A DNA stretch of 64,000 nucleotides from CAWGYT01 sp963826795 (GCA_963826795.1 CAWGYT010000009.1:496001-560000), one strand, 5' to 3'. Positions 18,589 through 27,939 are shown, counted from the first letter of the stretch. The notes: a model not told the origin generated them from the sequence alone. Made by a program: numbers and translations.

Positions 18589-20262
18589 ATGCCAGGGTTA
18601 CTTCCGGGGATCACGCGCGAGCTTGACGCATCGATTCAAGCAAACCAATCGAATCGGCAGTCCAGACTCAAAGAATTCGTCAGCCGTGAACTCGCCTGGT
18701 CAACTCTTTCAACACTTGTTGGCGGGTGCGCGATTGTCACGTTTGTGACGGCAGGACTGTGGATTCAATACACCACGTACTTGAACCACGATGTTGCCTG
18801 GATCCTTTACTCTGCGGCACAGCTGCTGGATGGGGGCGTTTTCGGCAGAGATGTGATCGCGGCCAATCCTCCACTGGCGTGGTACCTGTCCTATCCGGCT
18901 GTAATTTGTGCCGAGATGAGCGGAGCGAATCCGGCCGACACGTTCCGCATCTATATCGGCTTGCTGTCCGTTTCTATTTTGACTTGGTGCGGATCGCTGC
19001 TCCGGCGATCGCCACGGCAAGTTCGTGCGGGCGGCGAGCTTCTGCTCGTCGTCGCGGCAGCGGCGTTTTTCGTATGCAGTTATCGTGACTTCGGACAGCG
19101 TGAATACCTGACCCTGCTGCTGGTTCTTCCCTACCTGCTCCTGACCGCCGCCCGACTCTCTGGCTACGCCGCAAATCGCTTCGAGGCGATCTTCATCGGT
19201 TTGCTTGCCGGCATTGCGATCTCGCTTAAACCGCACTTCCTCGGCGTGCCGCTGTTGGTCGAGCTCACGGCGATGCTTTATGCTCGCCGCGCCACTGTGT
19301 TTGTTCGCCCCGAGGTAATTTGCGGTCTTCTCGTGATCACCGGATACGCCGTCTTTCTTACGCTCTTCGTGCCCGATTATATCTTCACCATCGTCCCGAT
19401 CTGCAGAAAGACTTACTGGGGATTCAATCAGGACCTGCCTCGCATCATCTACAAACTTCGGTTCGAAACTTCAGGATTTCTGGTGTTGGCGGTGATGCTG
19501 ATAAGAAGGCCTCGGCTCTCGCCCTTATTGCCGATCCTGATCGCAGCTGCCGCGGGATTCTTTCTCGCCTACGTTTCTCAGCGGAAGGGGTACTCGTACC
19601 ACGCGTTTCCGTTTCGAAGCCTCGTGTTGATATCGCTAGGCTATTTGCTGGGAAATTTACAGTGGCATGGAAGAACTCAGCACAAGGGCGTAGCACTCGC
19701 GTCATGGCTGGTCGGCTCGGCTCTCCTGGGTCTGGTACTGGTGGGTTTCGCTCGGACTTCGAGCTGGTATCTGAAAAACGGTCGAGTTCTCCAGCAAACC
19801 ACCGTGACCGCCGATTCCAGTGGCGAGCCGCGGGAGCTCGATTCGCTCATCAACCTCTTGAATCAGCGATCCAAGACGGACTCGTTTCTCGCGCTTTCCA
19901 CGCACCCCTATCCGGGATTTCCGACCGCACTTTATGTCAAGCCGAGATGGGCAAGCCGCACGAACAGTCGTATTTTCGTACCCGCCATTGCGAGAATGCG
20001 AGCGGCCGGCGTTGGCCAGGAGTCGCCAACCCTCCGCTTGGCGGAGTCAACAGAAAGGCAATACGTCCTGAGGGATCTCCGGGAAAAGCCAGCCGTCGTG
20101 CTTGTCGATCGGCGGCAGAAACAGCATGGAATTGGAAAATCGACATTCGACATTCTCGAGTTCTATCAGGAAGATCCTACATTTCGGAAGCTTTGGAGCC
20201 AGTATCGCGAGCTCCCAACGATCGGCTCGCTGCGGGTATTTGAACTTCACGAGGGTGCCTGA
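18589..20262 (+). CDS. GT-C type membrane glycosyltransferase (polyprenyl-phosphate-sugar dependent)
   Basis: The protein has 557 residues with about 10-11 hydrophobic segments between residues 45 and 390 and a soluble C-terminal part. The first loop reads NHDVAWILYSAAQLLDGG and NPPLAWYLSYP, the layout of the PMT/ArnT-like (GT39/83-related) superfamily, in which an acidic residue of this loop is catalytic; here the candidate is the Asp of NHD. It presumably transfers a sugar from an undecaprenyl-phosphate donor to a glycan or protein on the outer face of the membrane. It is the first gene of an operon: its stop overlaps the start of the GT2 gene by one base. No clear Shine-Dalgarno before ATG 18589. 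Confidence 0.75.
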   Translation: MPGLLPGITRELDASIQANQSNRQSRLKEFVSRELAWSTLSTLVGGCAIVTFVTAGLWIQYTTYLNHDVAWILYSAAQLLDGGVFGRDVIAANPPLAWYLSYPAVICAEMSGANPADTFRIYIGLLSVSILTWCGSLLRRSPRQVRAGGELLLVVAAAAFFVCSYRDFGQREYLTLLLVLPYLLLTAARLSGYAANRFEAIFIGLLAGIAISLKPHFLGVPLLVELTAMLYARRATVFVRPEVICGLLVITGYAVFLTLFVPDYIFTIVPICRKTYWGFNQDLPRIIYKLRFETSGFLVLAVMLIRRPRLSPLLPILIAAAAGFFLAYVSQRKGYSYHAFPFRSLVLISLGYLLGNLQWHGRTQHKGVALASWLVGSALLGLVLVGFARTSSWYLKNGRVLQQTTVTADSSGEPRELDSLINLLNQRSKTDSFLALSTHPYPGFPTALYVKPRWASRTNSRIFVPAIARMRAAGVGQESPTLRLAESTERQYVLRDLREKPAVVLVDRRQKQHGIGKSTFDILEFYQEDPTFRKLWSQYRELPTIGSLRVFELHEGA

Positions 20263-21344
20263 TGAACGGACAGGGAGATCGATACGGGGATGAAATCACG
20301 CAACGGAACATCGCCGTCGTGATCCCGTGTTATCAGGTGGAACGTTACATCCTCGACGTCTTACGGAGCATTGGGCCCGAGGTCAGTCGGATCTACTGTG
20401 TGGACGACGCCAGCACGGACGATAGCGCGGAAGTGATCGAACAGATGTGCCACTGCGACGAGCGAATCCGCTTGATTCGCCGACCCGCAAACGGAGGCGT
20501 CGGTGCGGCGGTACTCGACGGTTACCGTGCCGCGATCGACGAGGGTGCTGAAGTGATCGTGAAGGTCGACGGAGACGGACAAACCGATCCCGTGCTGATC
20601 CCGCGATTCTGCGAGCCGATCCTGAACGGCACCGCCGACTACGTCAAGGGAAACCGATTCTTCTTCGTCGAGAGCGTTCGCTCGATGCCCTGGATTCGGC
20701 TCGTGGGAAACGCCGGCCTTTCCTTCTTGACCAAACTATCGACGGGCTACTGGGACATCTTTGACCCCACAAACGGGTACACGGCGATTCACGCGAAGGT
20801 CGCTCAAACACTCCCGCTCGACAAGCTGCACCGCAGGTACTTTTTCGAGTCCGACCTGCTGTTTCGTCTGGGTGTGATCCGGGCGCGGGTCGTCGACCTG
20901 CCGCTTGAGAGCCTTTATGCGGACGAGACGAGCAACCTGAACGTGTGGCACTGTCTGGTGACCTTTCCTGGGCTCCATTTACGAAACTGCTTCAAGCGAA
21001 TCGTTTATCATCATTTCCTGCACACGTTTTCCATCGCCTCCGTCAACCTGTTATTGGGTCTCTTGCTCACCACTTTCGGCCTGGTCTTCGGGATCGAGCA
21101 CTGGTTGGCGAGCGCCCAAACCGGTCGTGTCGCTTCCGCCGGTACGGTGATGACCGCAGCTCTCCCGGTGATTCTAGGTGTGCAGCTGCTGTTAAGTTTC
21201 CTGGCGATTGATATCTCGATGTCTCCACGAGAACCGCTGCAGCAACGACTCGCCACAATCCAATTGCTGATGCCGCGACGCGGTAGAACGCCTGACAAGC
21301 ACGAACCGAGGATAGTCGAAGACCAATCATGCTTGACCAACTGA
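20262..21344 (+). CDS. GT2 family glycosyltransferase, DPM1/polyprenyl-phosphate type
   Basis: The protein has 360 residues; the start overlaps the upstream stop (TGATG) and GAGG lies 7 bp upstream. GT-A fold signatures: VVIPCYQVERYILDVL, CVDDASTDDSAEVIE and the DxD-like VDGDGQTDP. Two hydrophobic helices near residues 255-285 and 300-325 follow, as in dolichyl-/undecaprenyl-phosphate mannose or glucose synthases. The likely reaction is transfer of a hexose from a nucleotide sugar to a lipid phosphate carrier. Paired with the GT-C enzyme upstream, it would make the lipid-linked donor that the latter uses, which is inference from gene order. Confidence 0.87.
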   Translation: MNGQGDRYGDEITQRNIAVVIPCYQVERYILDVLRSIGPEVSRIYCVDDASTDDSAEVIEQMCHCDERIRLIRRPANGGVGAAVLDGYRAAIDEGAEVIVKVDGDGQTDPVLIPRFCEPILNGTADYVKGNRFFFVESVRSMPWIRLVGNAGLSFLTKLSTGYWDIFDPTNGYTAIHAKVAQTLPLDKLHRRYFFESDLLFRLGVIRARVVDLPLESLYADETSNLNVWHCLVTFPGLHLRNCFKRIVYHHFLHTFSIASVNLLLGLLLTTFGLVFGIEHWLASAQTGRVASAGTVMTAALPVILGVQLLLSFLAIDISMSPREPLQQRLATIQLLMPRRGRTPDKHEPRIVEDQSCLTN

Positions 21345-22009
21345 ATTACATCCGTGGGCGACGCGCCACCTTGAAGAGCGAAATCGACCTGAAGGCTACT
21401 TTCGAGCAGTGGGAAGAAAGTTGCGTGCCGTCGTACTGCCATCCGAACTGGCTGGCCGCCTATGTGAGTTGGCAGCGATTGTTCAAGGCGGTCGAGTTGG
21501 CGAAGAAGAATCACCCTCAGCCCCGCCGTATCCTCGACTTTGGCTCGTCCGTGGGAGAACTTGGACAACTTCTGCGTGACGAAAACGCGACCTACGAGTT
21601 CATTGAACAAGACCCGCAAGCAGCCAGCTACCTTGCGTCGCAATTGCCCACGGCCACAAGGCAGACTTTAGAACAGGCTCCCGACGATTCGTACGATTGG
21701 GTCTTTGCAATCGACTCTCTTGAGCACAACGAGAATTACGCTGAATTGCTCGAACAAATCGCCCATAAACTGACCCCCGTGGGGATTCTGATTCTGTCGG
21801 GCCCCACCGAAAATCAGCTTTATCGGTTGGGCCGTAAAGTCGCAGGTTTTACCGGCGACTATCACGCGGCCAACATCTACGATATCGAACGAGCCGCGAC
21901 ACAATTTTTGGAGCGTCGGGACGGCTTGACGATCTTTCCCGCACTAAAGCTCTTCAGCCTCTCGGTCTGGTCAGCCCGAGTGCCACGCGAGGCGCTCTCC
22001 GCGAGATAG
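21329..22009 (+). CDS. Class I SAM-dependent methyltransferase
   Basis: The protein has 226 residues and overlaps the GT2 gene by 16 bp, so it is probably translationally coupled. The SAM-binding motif I is ILDFGSSVGELGQLL, motif II YEFIEQDPQAASYL, and the acidic DWVFAIDSLEHNENY corresponds to motif IV/post-I of the Methyltransf_11/23 group. It lacks a signal peptide. It probably methylates a lipid-linked sugar or its precursor given its operon. Its last 56 bp overlap, tail to tail, the reading frame of the flippase-like gene on the other strand. Confidence 0.8.
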   Translation: MLDQLNYIRGRRATLKSEIDLKATFEQWEESCVPSYCHPNWLAAYVSWQRLFKAVELAKKNHPQPRRILDFGSSVGELGQLLRDENATYEFIEQDPQAASYLASQLPTATRQTLEQAPDDSYDWVFAIDSLEHNENYAELLEQIAHKLTPVGILILSGPTENQLYRLGRKVAGFTGDYHAANIYDIERAATQFLERRDGLTIFPALKLFSLSVWSARVPREALSAR

Positions 22010-22996
22010 CCCCGGCGATCAGCCCGCCGCAGACCAGTACGTTGGCCAGCGCCGAGGGGCGAACAATCAGCGCCGTGGCAATCGCTTGGTCCGGTGGAAC
22101 GCGAATCGCCATGAGAATTCCCGCCAGTGTCGTTTCGCCGATCCCCAGGCCTCCGATCGAAAAGGCCGTCAATGCGCCGAAAAGATTCAGTCCGCCCACA
22201 ACAAAGGCGATCTTGAAGGGAGGCAAGGGAAGACCTGCCATCACAAACAGGCAACCATAAGCCGCTGCTGCCAGACACCAACAGACCAACGTCAGGACGG
22301 CGGCCACGATGCGAGGCGCATCGCAGTTGCCATGTGGCACGATTCGGCAGCGAGGTCCAGCAGACGGCGAAGCCGGTCAAGGCAGGCTGCAAATCGCCAT
22401 CGGTCCAGCCTTGCCAGTATCCGCTCAACTCCCCGTAACACAATGCACGTCAGCCAGTCCGACCAGATCAAGGCACAAGCGGCGGCAACGAGTACGGTCG
22501 CCGCCGCCAGCGAGCTCAACGCGACAAGCTGAAACGAACCGATGAGACCCAGCACGAGCAGAATCGCAAGGGCCCAAATATCCTGGAGCCGATAGATTCC
22601 GATCAGTCGCGTGGCGGCAGGGGTCGGGATCCCTGCGACTCGCCGGGCAATCATCGGAAATCCAACATCGCCCACGCCCGACGGCAAGATCGTGAACAAC
22701 AACTGATGCAAGGCGGCGATCCGAATCCATTGCGCCAGCGAGCCACTCGAGCGGTGGCTGCCGTCAAGCCATTGCAGGCGCCAACCTCGAATCCCGAGGT
22801 TCAGCGAAAACAAAAGAGCCGCTGCCAGGCCCCAGCGGAGCTGCAATTGCATCACCTGTTGCGTCAGCACTCCGCGATCGACATTCAGGGCCAGCATCGC
22901 CAGGAAGACGAAAGAGCCGAGCCCCAGGAGTACCGCTCGAAATCCACCGCGACGTCGTCGAGTCCGAGTTTTTTGGCAACCATCACGCATAGCCAA
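21954..22996 (-). CDS. Flippase-like membrane protein (LPG_synthase_TM / UPF0104 type), split by one frameshift
   Basis: Two overlapping minus-strand frames make one protein. The 5' part (22996 to 22292) has the start MAMRDGCQKTRTRRRRGG and several membrane segments (LFTILPSGVGDVGFPMIARR). The 3' part (to 21954) has LTLVCWCLAAAAYGCLFV, FSIGGLGIGETTLAGILM and VRPSALANVLVCGGLIAG. The GxGxGE-type loop near the C-terminus is typical of the AglD/LPG_synthase_TM family. The frames meet near 22305 around codons for MR(I/L), so a single-base indel explains the split. The family is implicated in lipid or lipid-linked glycan translocation. The first codons overlap the end of the sulfotransferase gene by 14 bp, so the two are co-transcribed. 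Confidence 0.72.
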
Positions 22997-23750
22997 ATTC
23001 GCCCATCAATTCCCCACAAATCTCGCGCACCGTAGCTGGAGCTACGTCGGCGGGACGCTTGCTGTGAGGTGCCGCGTTGACGCGCGTGGATACATCCTGA
23101 TGGGCCGGGAAGTCGGATATCTGAAGGGCGTTCATGACGGTTTTCAAAGCCTTCTCATGCGTCGATTTCTCTTGGCTGAAAAGGTCCTCGTAGCGGACAA
23201 GGCTGTACGTCGCGAACGACTCGCGAAACTTGAGAATCGACTCGTTGCAGAATCGCCAGCGCCAAAGTTGACGCTCAAGTTCAGAAAGTCCGCGCCAACC
23301 CGAGGGACGTGGCGTCGGAAAAGGACGATTGAACGGGATTATCCCGAAGAACGGCCGGATATATTTTGATGCCCTGAACGCCGAAATGGATTTTGCCCAG
23401 TCCAAGGGCTCGCGCACCAGATGGACAACGTGTAGCGGCCGCTTGAGCTCGGGCAGGAATTCGATAATCGGACAGAGCAGCGGGTTGATCTCGATGTACC
23501 GTTGCCCCTCTTCCAGAGAACCAAGCCGCCGTTGCCTTGCCGATAGAAAAACACTCCGAGCAATCCCCCGGCCGACCCGCAACTCATTGCTGAGGTTTCC
23601 CAGCAGATGTTCGCAGCGACTAGGAAACGGCTCATGTTCCACCACTCCACCGGGCAGGGCACGAGAGAGCAAATTCGCCAGAAACACCGTCCCCGTACGG
23701 CCAGCCGACAGGAAAAAATGGAGCGGTAAGTGATCGATTGGACGAACCAT
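22983..23750 (-). CDS. Sulfotransferase-like protein
   Basis: Start at ATG 23750 (MVRPIDHLPLHFFLSAGR), chosen because the family begins just before the phosphosulfate loop; the frame is open to 24023 but reads as low-complexity Arg/Pro/Gly. The 5'-phosphosulfate-binding loop is LSAGRTGTVFLANLLS, and the 3'-phosphate motif is HLVREPLDWAKSISAF, followed by the long helical tail usual in PAPS-dependent sulfotransferases. About 255 residues, cytoplasmic. Probably sulfates a surface glycan made by the neighbouring glycosyltransferases; the acceptor is inferred from context only. No clear Shine-Dalgarno. Confidence 0.75.
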   Translation of the reverse strand: MVRPIDHLPLHFFLSAGRTGTVFLANLLSRALPGGVVEHEPFPSRCEHLLGNLSNELRVGRGIARSVFLSARQRRLGSLEEGQRYIEINPLLCPIIEFLPELKRPLHVVHLVREPLDWAKSISAFRASKYIRPFFGIIPFNRPFPTPRPSGWRGLSELERQLWRWRFCNESILKFRESFATYSLVRYEDLFSQEKSTHEKALKTVMNALQISDFPAHQDVSTRVNAAPHSKRPADVAPATVREICGELMGEFGYA

Positions 23751-24346
23751 TGCGAGAGTCGGGTGCAGAAAGGAGGAAGGGCGCCGGCATCCGAGGAAAT
23801 CTATCCCAAAGAGATGCCCATCAGCGAAGAACGTGATCGGCTTCGACCCACATCGGCTAGGATCATGGCATGGGTTCAGCTCGATTGGACCAAACTGCCC
23901 GACCCCTTCGGCCACTATCCGCGGCATCGTACGGATAATCCTCGCCCGAGAATCAGGCCCGCGATGGACGGGATACCGCCGCACGCGGCCTCCCACCCGG
24001 CCAGGACGCACCGAATTGAACACGCGGACGGTCGGCCGCCCCCGGCCAGAACGGGCACGGGACGAGCTTCCGTCGACGCTGGGTGCGCCACGTCCTGGAC
24101 AAGCGAGAATTCCCGGACACGCGAGGCGGCTGCGGCACGTCCGGGTATGCCATGTCGGGCTTGCCGACTTCGTACGACTTGATAGACTTGGCAGTCAGCG
24201 GACGGAGGTGCGGACGAACGCGAGATCGAGCGCGCTCCATCGGCGAGCCGACGCACGGCTTCGATGCCCGTGCCGCGCGATAAGCAATCGGAGTCGGACG
24301 CAACGGAGCCGGCCTGGCTGGCGAGCATCGCTGGTTTTCCAGGTCC
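23751..24346. other. Intergenic region (596 bp) before tRNA-Ser
   Basis: GC-rich DNA with open frames on both strands that are Arg/Pro-rich and resemble no protein. It must carry the promoters of the sulfotransferase (-) and the tRNA (+). Nothing else was seen. Confidence 0.4.
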
Positions 24347-24433
24347 GGATGGGTGGCCGAGTGGACGAAGGCGGCAGTCTTGAAAACTGCAGTACGGGTA
24401 ACCGTACCGGGGGTTCGAATCCCTCCCCATCCG
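24347..24433 (+). tRNA. tRNA-Ser (anticodon TGA)
   Basis: 87 nt. The acceptor stem GGATGGG pairs with CCCATCC, discriminator G, and CCA is not encoded. Anticodon stem-loop GCAGT-CTTGAAA-ACTGC gives anticodon TGA. A long variable arm (GTACGGGTAACCGTAC) is typical of class II serine tRNAs. T-arm GGGGGTTCGAATCCCTC is present. Confidence 0.95.
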
Positions 24434-24749
24434 CTGCCAGCATCGCAATCTGTGTCGCTCCGAGGAAAGGACGCGGGTTGTAGGTATTCAGCACGACAAC
24501 TCGGCGCGCTGCGTCCCGAGTGAGCCTGAACGCGATCTCAAGCTTCACGGGGAGGCCTGCCGTGCAGCCGGTGAGCAACTGCGGTGATTTGTCCCAAATC
24601 GCCGACGACTATTCTGACGACTATTCTTTCGCGCGGACTGACTTGTTCGCCACAGTCTTCTCGCTGGGTGAAGCCTCGACGCTCGGCTTTTTTCTGGGTG
24701 ACACAAGATCAACTGCACTTTAGGCGATTGGCTGATTAGCCCTTTCGCT
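24434..24749. other. Intergenic region (316 bp) between tRNA-Ser and the transposase remnant
   Basis: No gene seen. The right part (about 24705-24749) is non-coding DNA immediately 3' of the transposase stop. AACTGCACTTTAGGCGATTG near 24710 may be the terminal inverted repeat of that insertion sequence, but no partner end is present to test this. Confidence 0.35.
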
Positions 24750-25193
24750 TTATGCCGCGAGGGCCAGCAGTCTTTCGAATCGGTCTCGGATTTTTGATTG
24801 ATCGGAGGCTGATGGTAGATCTTGCAAAAATGCTTCTCGCAGCATTTTTCGGGCGATTGAGCGGCGGCGGTCGTTGTGGGATGGCCGCCGACATGGATTG
24901 TCCCATGGACGATCGCTCCGGTCCACCAGCTGATCATTCGCGCAGTCCCAGCATTCCAGTTCGACCAATGAATACAGCCAGCCGCACAAGTTCCAGCATC
25001 CGATGCTCGACCACACGCTACGAACTTGTTGTTCACCTGCGCCCCAAATTTCTTTGACATCGTGAAAATGCTCTTCGATTGTCCACCGATCCGACACCGT
25101 CTTCAAGATCATCTCGACGCTCATCGAAGCATTCGTGCTCATGTACGCGGCCCAGTTGCGCTTGCTATGTTCAAGCAGTACCACTCGGACCAC
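24750..25193 (-). pseudogene. 3' remnant of a DDE transposase (IS701/IS4-like)
   Basis: The 147-residue open frame carries only the C-terminal third of a transposase: DRWTIEEHFHDVKEIWGAGE contains the conserved Glu of the DDE triad with its downstream helix, followed by QQVRSVWSSIGCWNLCGW. The N-terminal catalytic Asp residues are absent. Homology-like sequence stops upstream at about 25190, exactly where the AGACGGTCTAC array begins, so the 5' part was lost or displaced when the array formed. The putative IS end lies near 24710. Inactive. Confidence 0.75.
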
Positions 25194-25328
25194 AGGATTG
25201 AGACGGTCTACATTCGCACAGGATTGAGACGGTCTACATTCGGACAGGACAGGAGACAGGATTGAGACGGTCTACATTCGACAGGATTGAGACGGTCTAC
25301 ATTCGACAGGGTTGAGACGGTCTACATT
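25192..25328 (+). repeat. Array 1 of AGACGGTCTAC repeats
   Basis: Five copies of TTGAGACGGTCTACATTC with irregular spacing (cores at 25201, 25227, 25264, 25290, 25314). The central AGACGGTCT is an odd palindrome (AGAC-S-GTCT). Units are separated by variants of GACAGGA. Confidence 0.9.
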
Positions 25329-25617
25329 CCATCTCCCGTCCGCGCCCGCCACGCCTCTGCCGACCCTTCGCGTGAAACTCACGAGGGACACGATGGGACG
25401 GCATTACCATTTCCCCGCCCGAAGTCGCCAGCGGAAATCGTAGACCGTCTGGAACTATCTCATCCCGCCGGCCGAGACATAGAAGCGATTGGCGCTGGTG
25501 CTCGGTCAGCCATTTAGACGGCTTGCTGCAATCCACGATCGTTGTGGTCCCGAACAGCTGAGCGGCCGGCTTGGCGACCCGCTGCGTGTCACGAATCGTC
25601 GAGAATATCCGTGCTTT
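25329..25617. other. Spacer between arrays with a duplicated segment and a possible gene fragment
   Basis: The first ~70 bp (ATTCCATCTCCCGTCCGCGC onward) recur at 25799-25873. A core GTAGACCGTCT preceded by CGCCAGCGGAAAT lies at 25440; nearly the same end occurs at 27489. On the minus strand about 25610-25450 encodes AAQLFGTTTIVDCSKPSKW, which resembles a sulfotransferase segment (IVDxSK) and may be a captured fragment. That last point is weak. Confidence 0.4.
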
Positions 25618-25945
25618 GACGAAAGTCTCAGACGGTCTACTTTCGACCGACGAAAGTCTCAGACGGTCTACTTTCGACCGACGAAAGTCTCAGACGGTCT
25701 ACTTTCGACCAAAGTCTCACACCAGGATTGAGACGGTCTACATTCGAAGACAGGACAGGATTGAGACAGTCTACATTCGACAGGATTGAGACGGTCTACA
25801 TTCCATCTCCCGTCCGCGCCCGCCACGCCTCTGCCCACCCTTCGCGTGAAACTCACGAGGGACACGATGGGACGACGAAAGTCTCAGACGACGAAAGTCT
25901 CAGACGGTCTACTTTCGACCAAAGTCTCAGACGGTCTATCTTCCG
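25618..25945 (+). repeat. Array 2 of AGACGGTCTAC repeats
   Basis: Three tandem 31-bp units containing CTCAGACGGTCTACTTTC (about 25623-25710), then further copies of the TTGAGACGGTCTACATTC type to 25805, then two more copies at about 25905 and 25928. One copy carries AGACAGTCT. Two unit types with different flanks share the same 9-bp core. Confidence 0.9.
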
Positions 25946-26139
25946 CTCCGCACGTTGAGGGCCCGCGGGGCTTCAGACGCCGAGTAGATCCGCATCAGGC
26001 GACCCGGGTTCCTACGTGCAGGCCGAAAGGTGGCGCGGCAAGCGAGGATCCAAGTTGCACGGTGGGTTGCGGCGCAAGAATCGGGGTGGGGATACTGCCG
26101 GGTGTTCCAGGAGGTCGTTTGCTTGCCAGGAGGGGTCCC

Positions 26140-27195
26140 ATGCCGAGCTCTTCGCGCCGCACCGTGGTCGAGAAAGAAGAAGTGGGAGTCTATCATTGCT
26201 GGAATCGCTGCGTGCAGCGGGCCTGGCTCTGCGGTCAGGATCCCGTGACGGGGATCGACTATGGCTACCGCCGCGAGGTGATCGAAGAGGTGGAACGGCA
26301 ACTGGCCGGGTTGTTCGCGATCGACATTGGCTTTCACGCCGAACAGGCGAACCATCTCCATCTGATCCTGCGCACGCGTCCGGATCTGGCGGCGACCTAC
26401 CTCGATGACGAGGTGCGGCGGCGGTGGTGGATTCTGGTTCGACTGAAGCGGACGGGAAACGGACGAATCGAGGAACCCACCGCCGAGGAACTCGAGCGGG
26501 AACGCCGCCGCTGGCCGGACGTCGGCGTCCTGCGGCAGCGTCTGGCCGATGTCTCGTGGTTCATGGGAACGCTGTGCGAGCATCTCGCGCGGCGTTTCAA
26601 CCGCGAGTCGGGCTCCAGCGGGACGTTCTGGGAGCATCGCTTCGGGTGCCGAAGCCTCGAAGACGAGGCGGCGATTCTGCTGTGCGGGATCTATGTGGAT
26701 CTGAATCCCATCCGGGCCGGAGAAGCCACGGTCCCCGAAGAGGCACGTCACACGTCCGCCTACAACCGGATCCAGGGCATGCCGCAGCACGCCTCCCGGC
26801 CGGCGGCGGAAGGCATCGCCGGTCCGGACGACTGGCTCTGTCCGCTCACGATTCCGGAAGACGACCCCCGTCGACTCGGCGCCGTGCGTGCCCAACTTCC
26901 CTGGCGCGCGTCCGACAAAGGACTCTTGCCGATCCGCCTGGAAACGTATCTGGAACTGCTCGACTGGACGGGCCGGCAGATCGGCTCGAAGCGTCAGGGC
27001 TCGATTCCCTCGTCGCTGGCACCGATCCTGGAGCGACTGGGGATCCAGACGGAGCACTGGCTGGAAGCGGTCCGAGGGTTCGACCGCCGGTTCGGCCAGG
27101 TCGTCGGCTCGCTCGCTCGGTTACGCGAGGCGGCGCGTTGCGCGGGCCGGCGCTGGTTCCGCGGCGCGACCGCCTGCGCCACGATTTTCGCTTGA
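26140..27195 (+). CDS. HUH (Y1) transposase of the REP-associated / IS200-like group
   Basis: ATG 26140 is preceded by AGGAGGGG at ideal distance; the open frame reaching back to 25786 is repeat sequence. 351 residues. The HUH metal motif is NHLHLIL (residues 71-77) in the context FHAEQANHLHLILRTRPD. Further on RRFNRESGSSGTFWEHRF and YVDLNPIRAG match the REP-associated tyrosine transposase family; the catalytic Tyr may be that of YVDLNP (about 185), but this needs an alignment. It is longer than typical 150-220-residue members because of an insertion at about 100-130 and a C-terminal extension. It stands between AGACSGTCT arrays on both sides and is the best candidate for the enzyme that spread them. 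Confidence 0.87.
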   Translation: MPSSSRRTVVEKEEVGVYHCWNRCVQRAWLCGQDPVTGIDYGYRREVIEEVERQLAGLFAIDIGFHAEQANHLHLILRTRPDLAATYLDDEVRRRWWILVRLKRTGNGRIEEPTAEELERERRRWPDVGVLRQRLADVSWFMGTLCEHLARRFNRESGSSGTFWEHRFGCRSLEDEAAILLCGIYVDLNPIRAGEATVPEEARHTSAYNRIQGMPQHASRPAAEGIAGPDDWLCPLTIPEDDPRRLGAVRAQLPWRASDKGLLPIRLETYLELLDWTGRQIGSKRQGSIPSSLAPILERLGIQTEHWLEAVRGFDRRFGQVVGSLARLREAARCAGRRWFRGATACATIFA

Positions 27196-27876
27196 TCGAC
27201 GATCGAACTCGCGGTCTCCTGGCCGATTTCTGACCGGTCCGCTCCGCCAACGAAGGTGACCTCCGCGGTGCGACGGCTTACGGCTGCCCCCGCCGGCACG
27301 GCAGGCTAGATTCGCCGCTTGACGCGACCGTGCGATCGTCGCCCCGCCACGCACTGCACCACGCCGCCTCCCTCTGCACGTCCCGCCAACCGGCTTTCCC
27401 AGATTAGACGGCCCATCGTGGCCGCCCGACGTCGCTGACGGGCATATCGTCTCGTCCATCCCGTTAGGCCAACATCGCCAGCGCAAACGTAGACCGTCTG
27501 GACCTGTCCCCAAGATCTCCGAGACTTTTTTTTGAGCCTCGATGATCAGCTCCGCTTGGCGCAGTCGTTCGGTCAGACGCTGATTCTCCCGCCGCAGTCG
27601 TTCCGCTTCTTGCACGCCAGGATCCTGCGCCTTGGACTTGCGCCCACGCTTCTTCGGCTCGAGCGCCGACAACACCCCCTCGTCTCGCTGCCGACGCCAG
27701 GTCGTCAGATGCGACGAGTACAGTCCCTCACGGCGAAGCAGTTCACCCAACATGCCCACTTCCTGGCAACGCTCGGCCCCGGCCAAGATCCGCAGCTTGT
27801 AGGCGGCCGTAAATCGGCGACGAATGGCCTTCTCGGGAACCTCTGGATTCGGATTCGTATCTTTCGCGTTCGACAT
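27121..27876 (-). pseudogene. IS3-type transposase OrfA, interrupted by an AGACGGTCTAC repeat; OrfB missing
   Basis: ATG 27876 has GAGGAGG upstream. The first ~125 residues are a complete OrfA: helix-turn-helix RFTAAYKLRILAGAERC, LLRREGLYSSHLTTWRRQR, and the leucine-zipper-like LRRENQRLTERLRQAELIIE then QKKVSEILG. Immediately after ILGTG the DNA enters the core GACGGTCTAC (27489-27500), and the remaining 120 or so codons are unrelated sequence, antisense to the end of the HUH transposase region. OrfB, which carries the DDE integrase domain, is absent. The insertion point suggests the Y1-type element landed in the IS or recombined with it. Confidence 0.8.
27196..27500. other. Downstream flank of the HUH transposase with terminal repeat copy
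   Basis: Non-coding. The end, CGCCAGCGCAAACGTAGACC near 27478-27497, matches the sequence at about 25427-25448 and may be the right end of the transposase-bearing element. Confidence 0.45.
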
Positions 27877-27939
27877 CAATTACCTCCTCGCCCTCTACAG
27901 TAATTAATGAGGAGGTAGTTGTCTCAATCATTTTGGCAC

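Noticed and set aside
23833..24483. 216-residue plus ORF before the tRNA
   Set aside because: Runs through the tRNA gene, Arg/Pro-rich, no start signal.
24195..24578. 127-residue ORF antisense across tRNA-Ser
   Set aside because: Its protein-like block GFEPPVRLPVLQFSRLPPS is the complement of the tRNA, a well-known false gene.
25192..25945. CRISPR array
   Set aside because: Repeats are short (core 9-11 bp), spacing is irregular, the sequence between cores is itself repeated rather than unique, and there are no cas genes in the window.
26424..27233. 269-residue ORF in another frame of the HUH transposase
   Set aside because: Arg/Gly/Pro-rich shadow of a GC-rich real gene with HUH motifs and a strong ribosome site.
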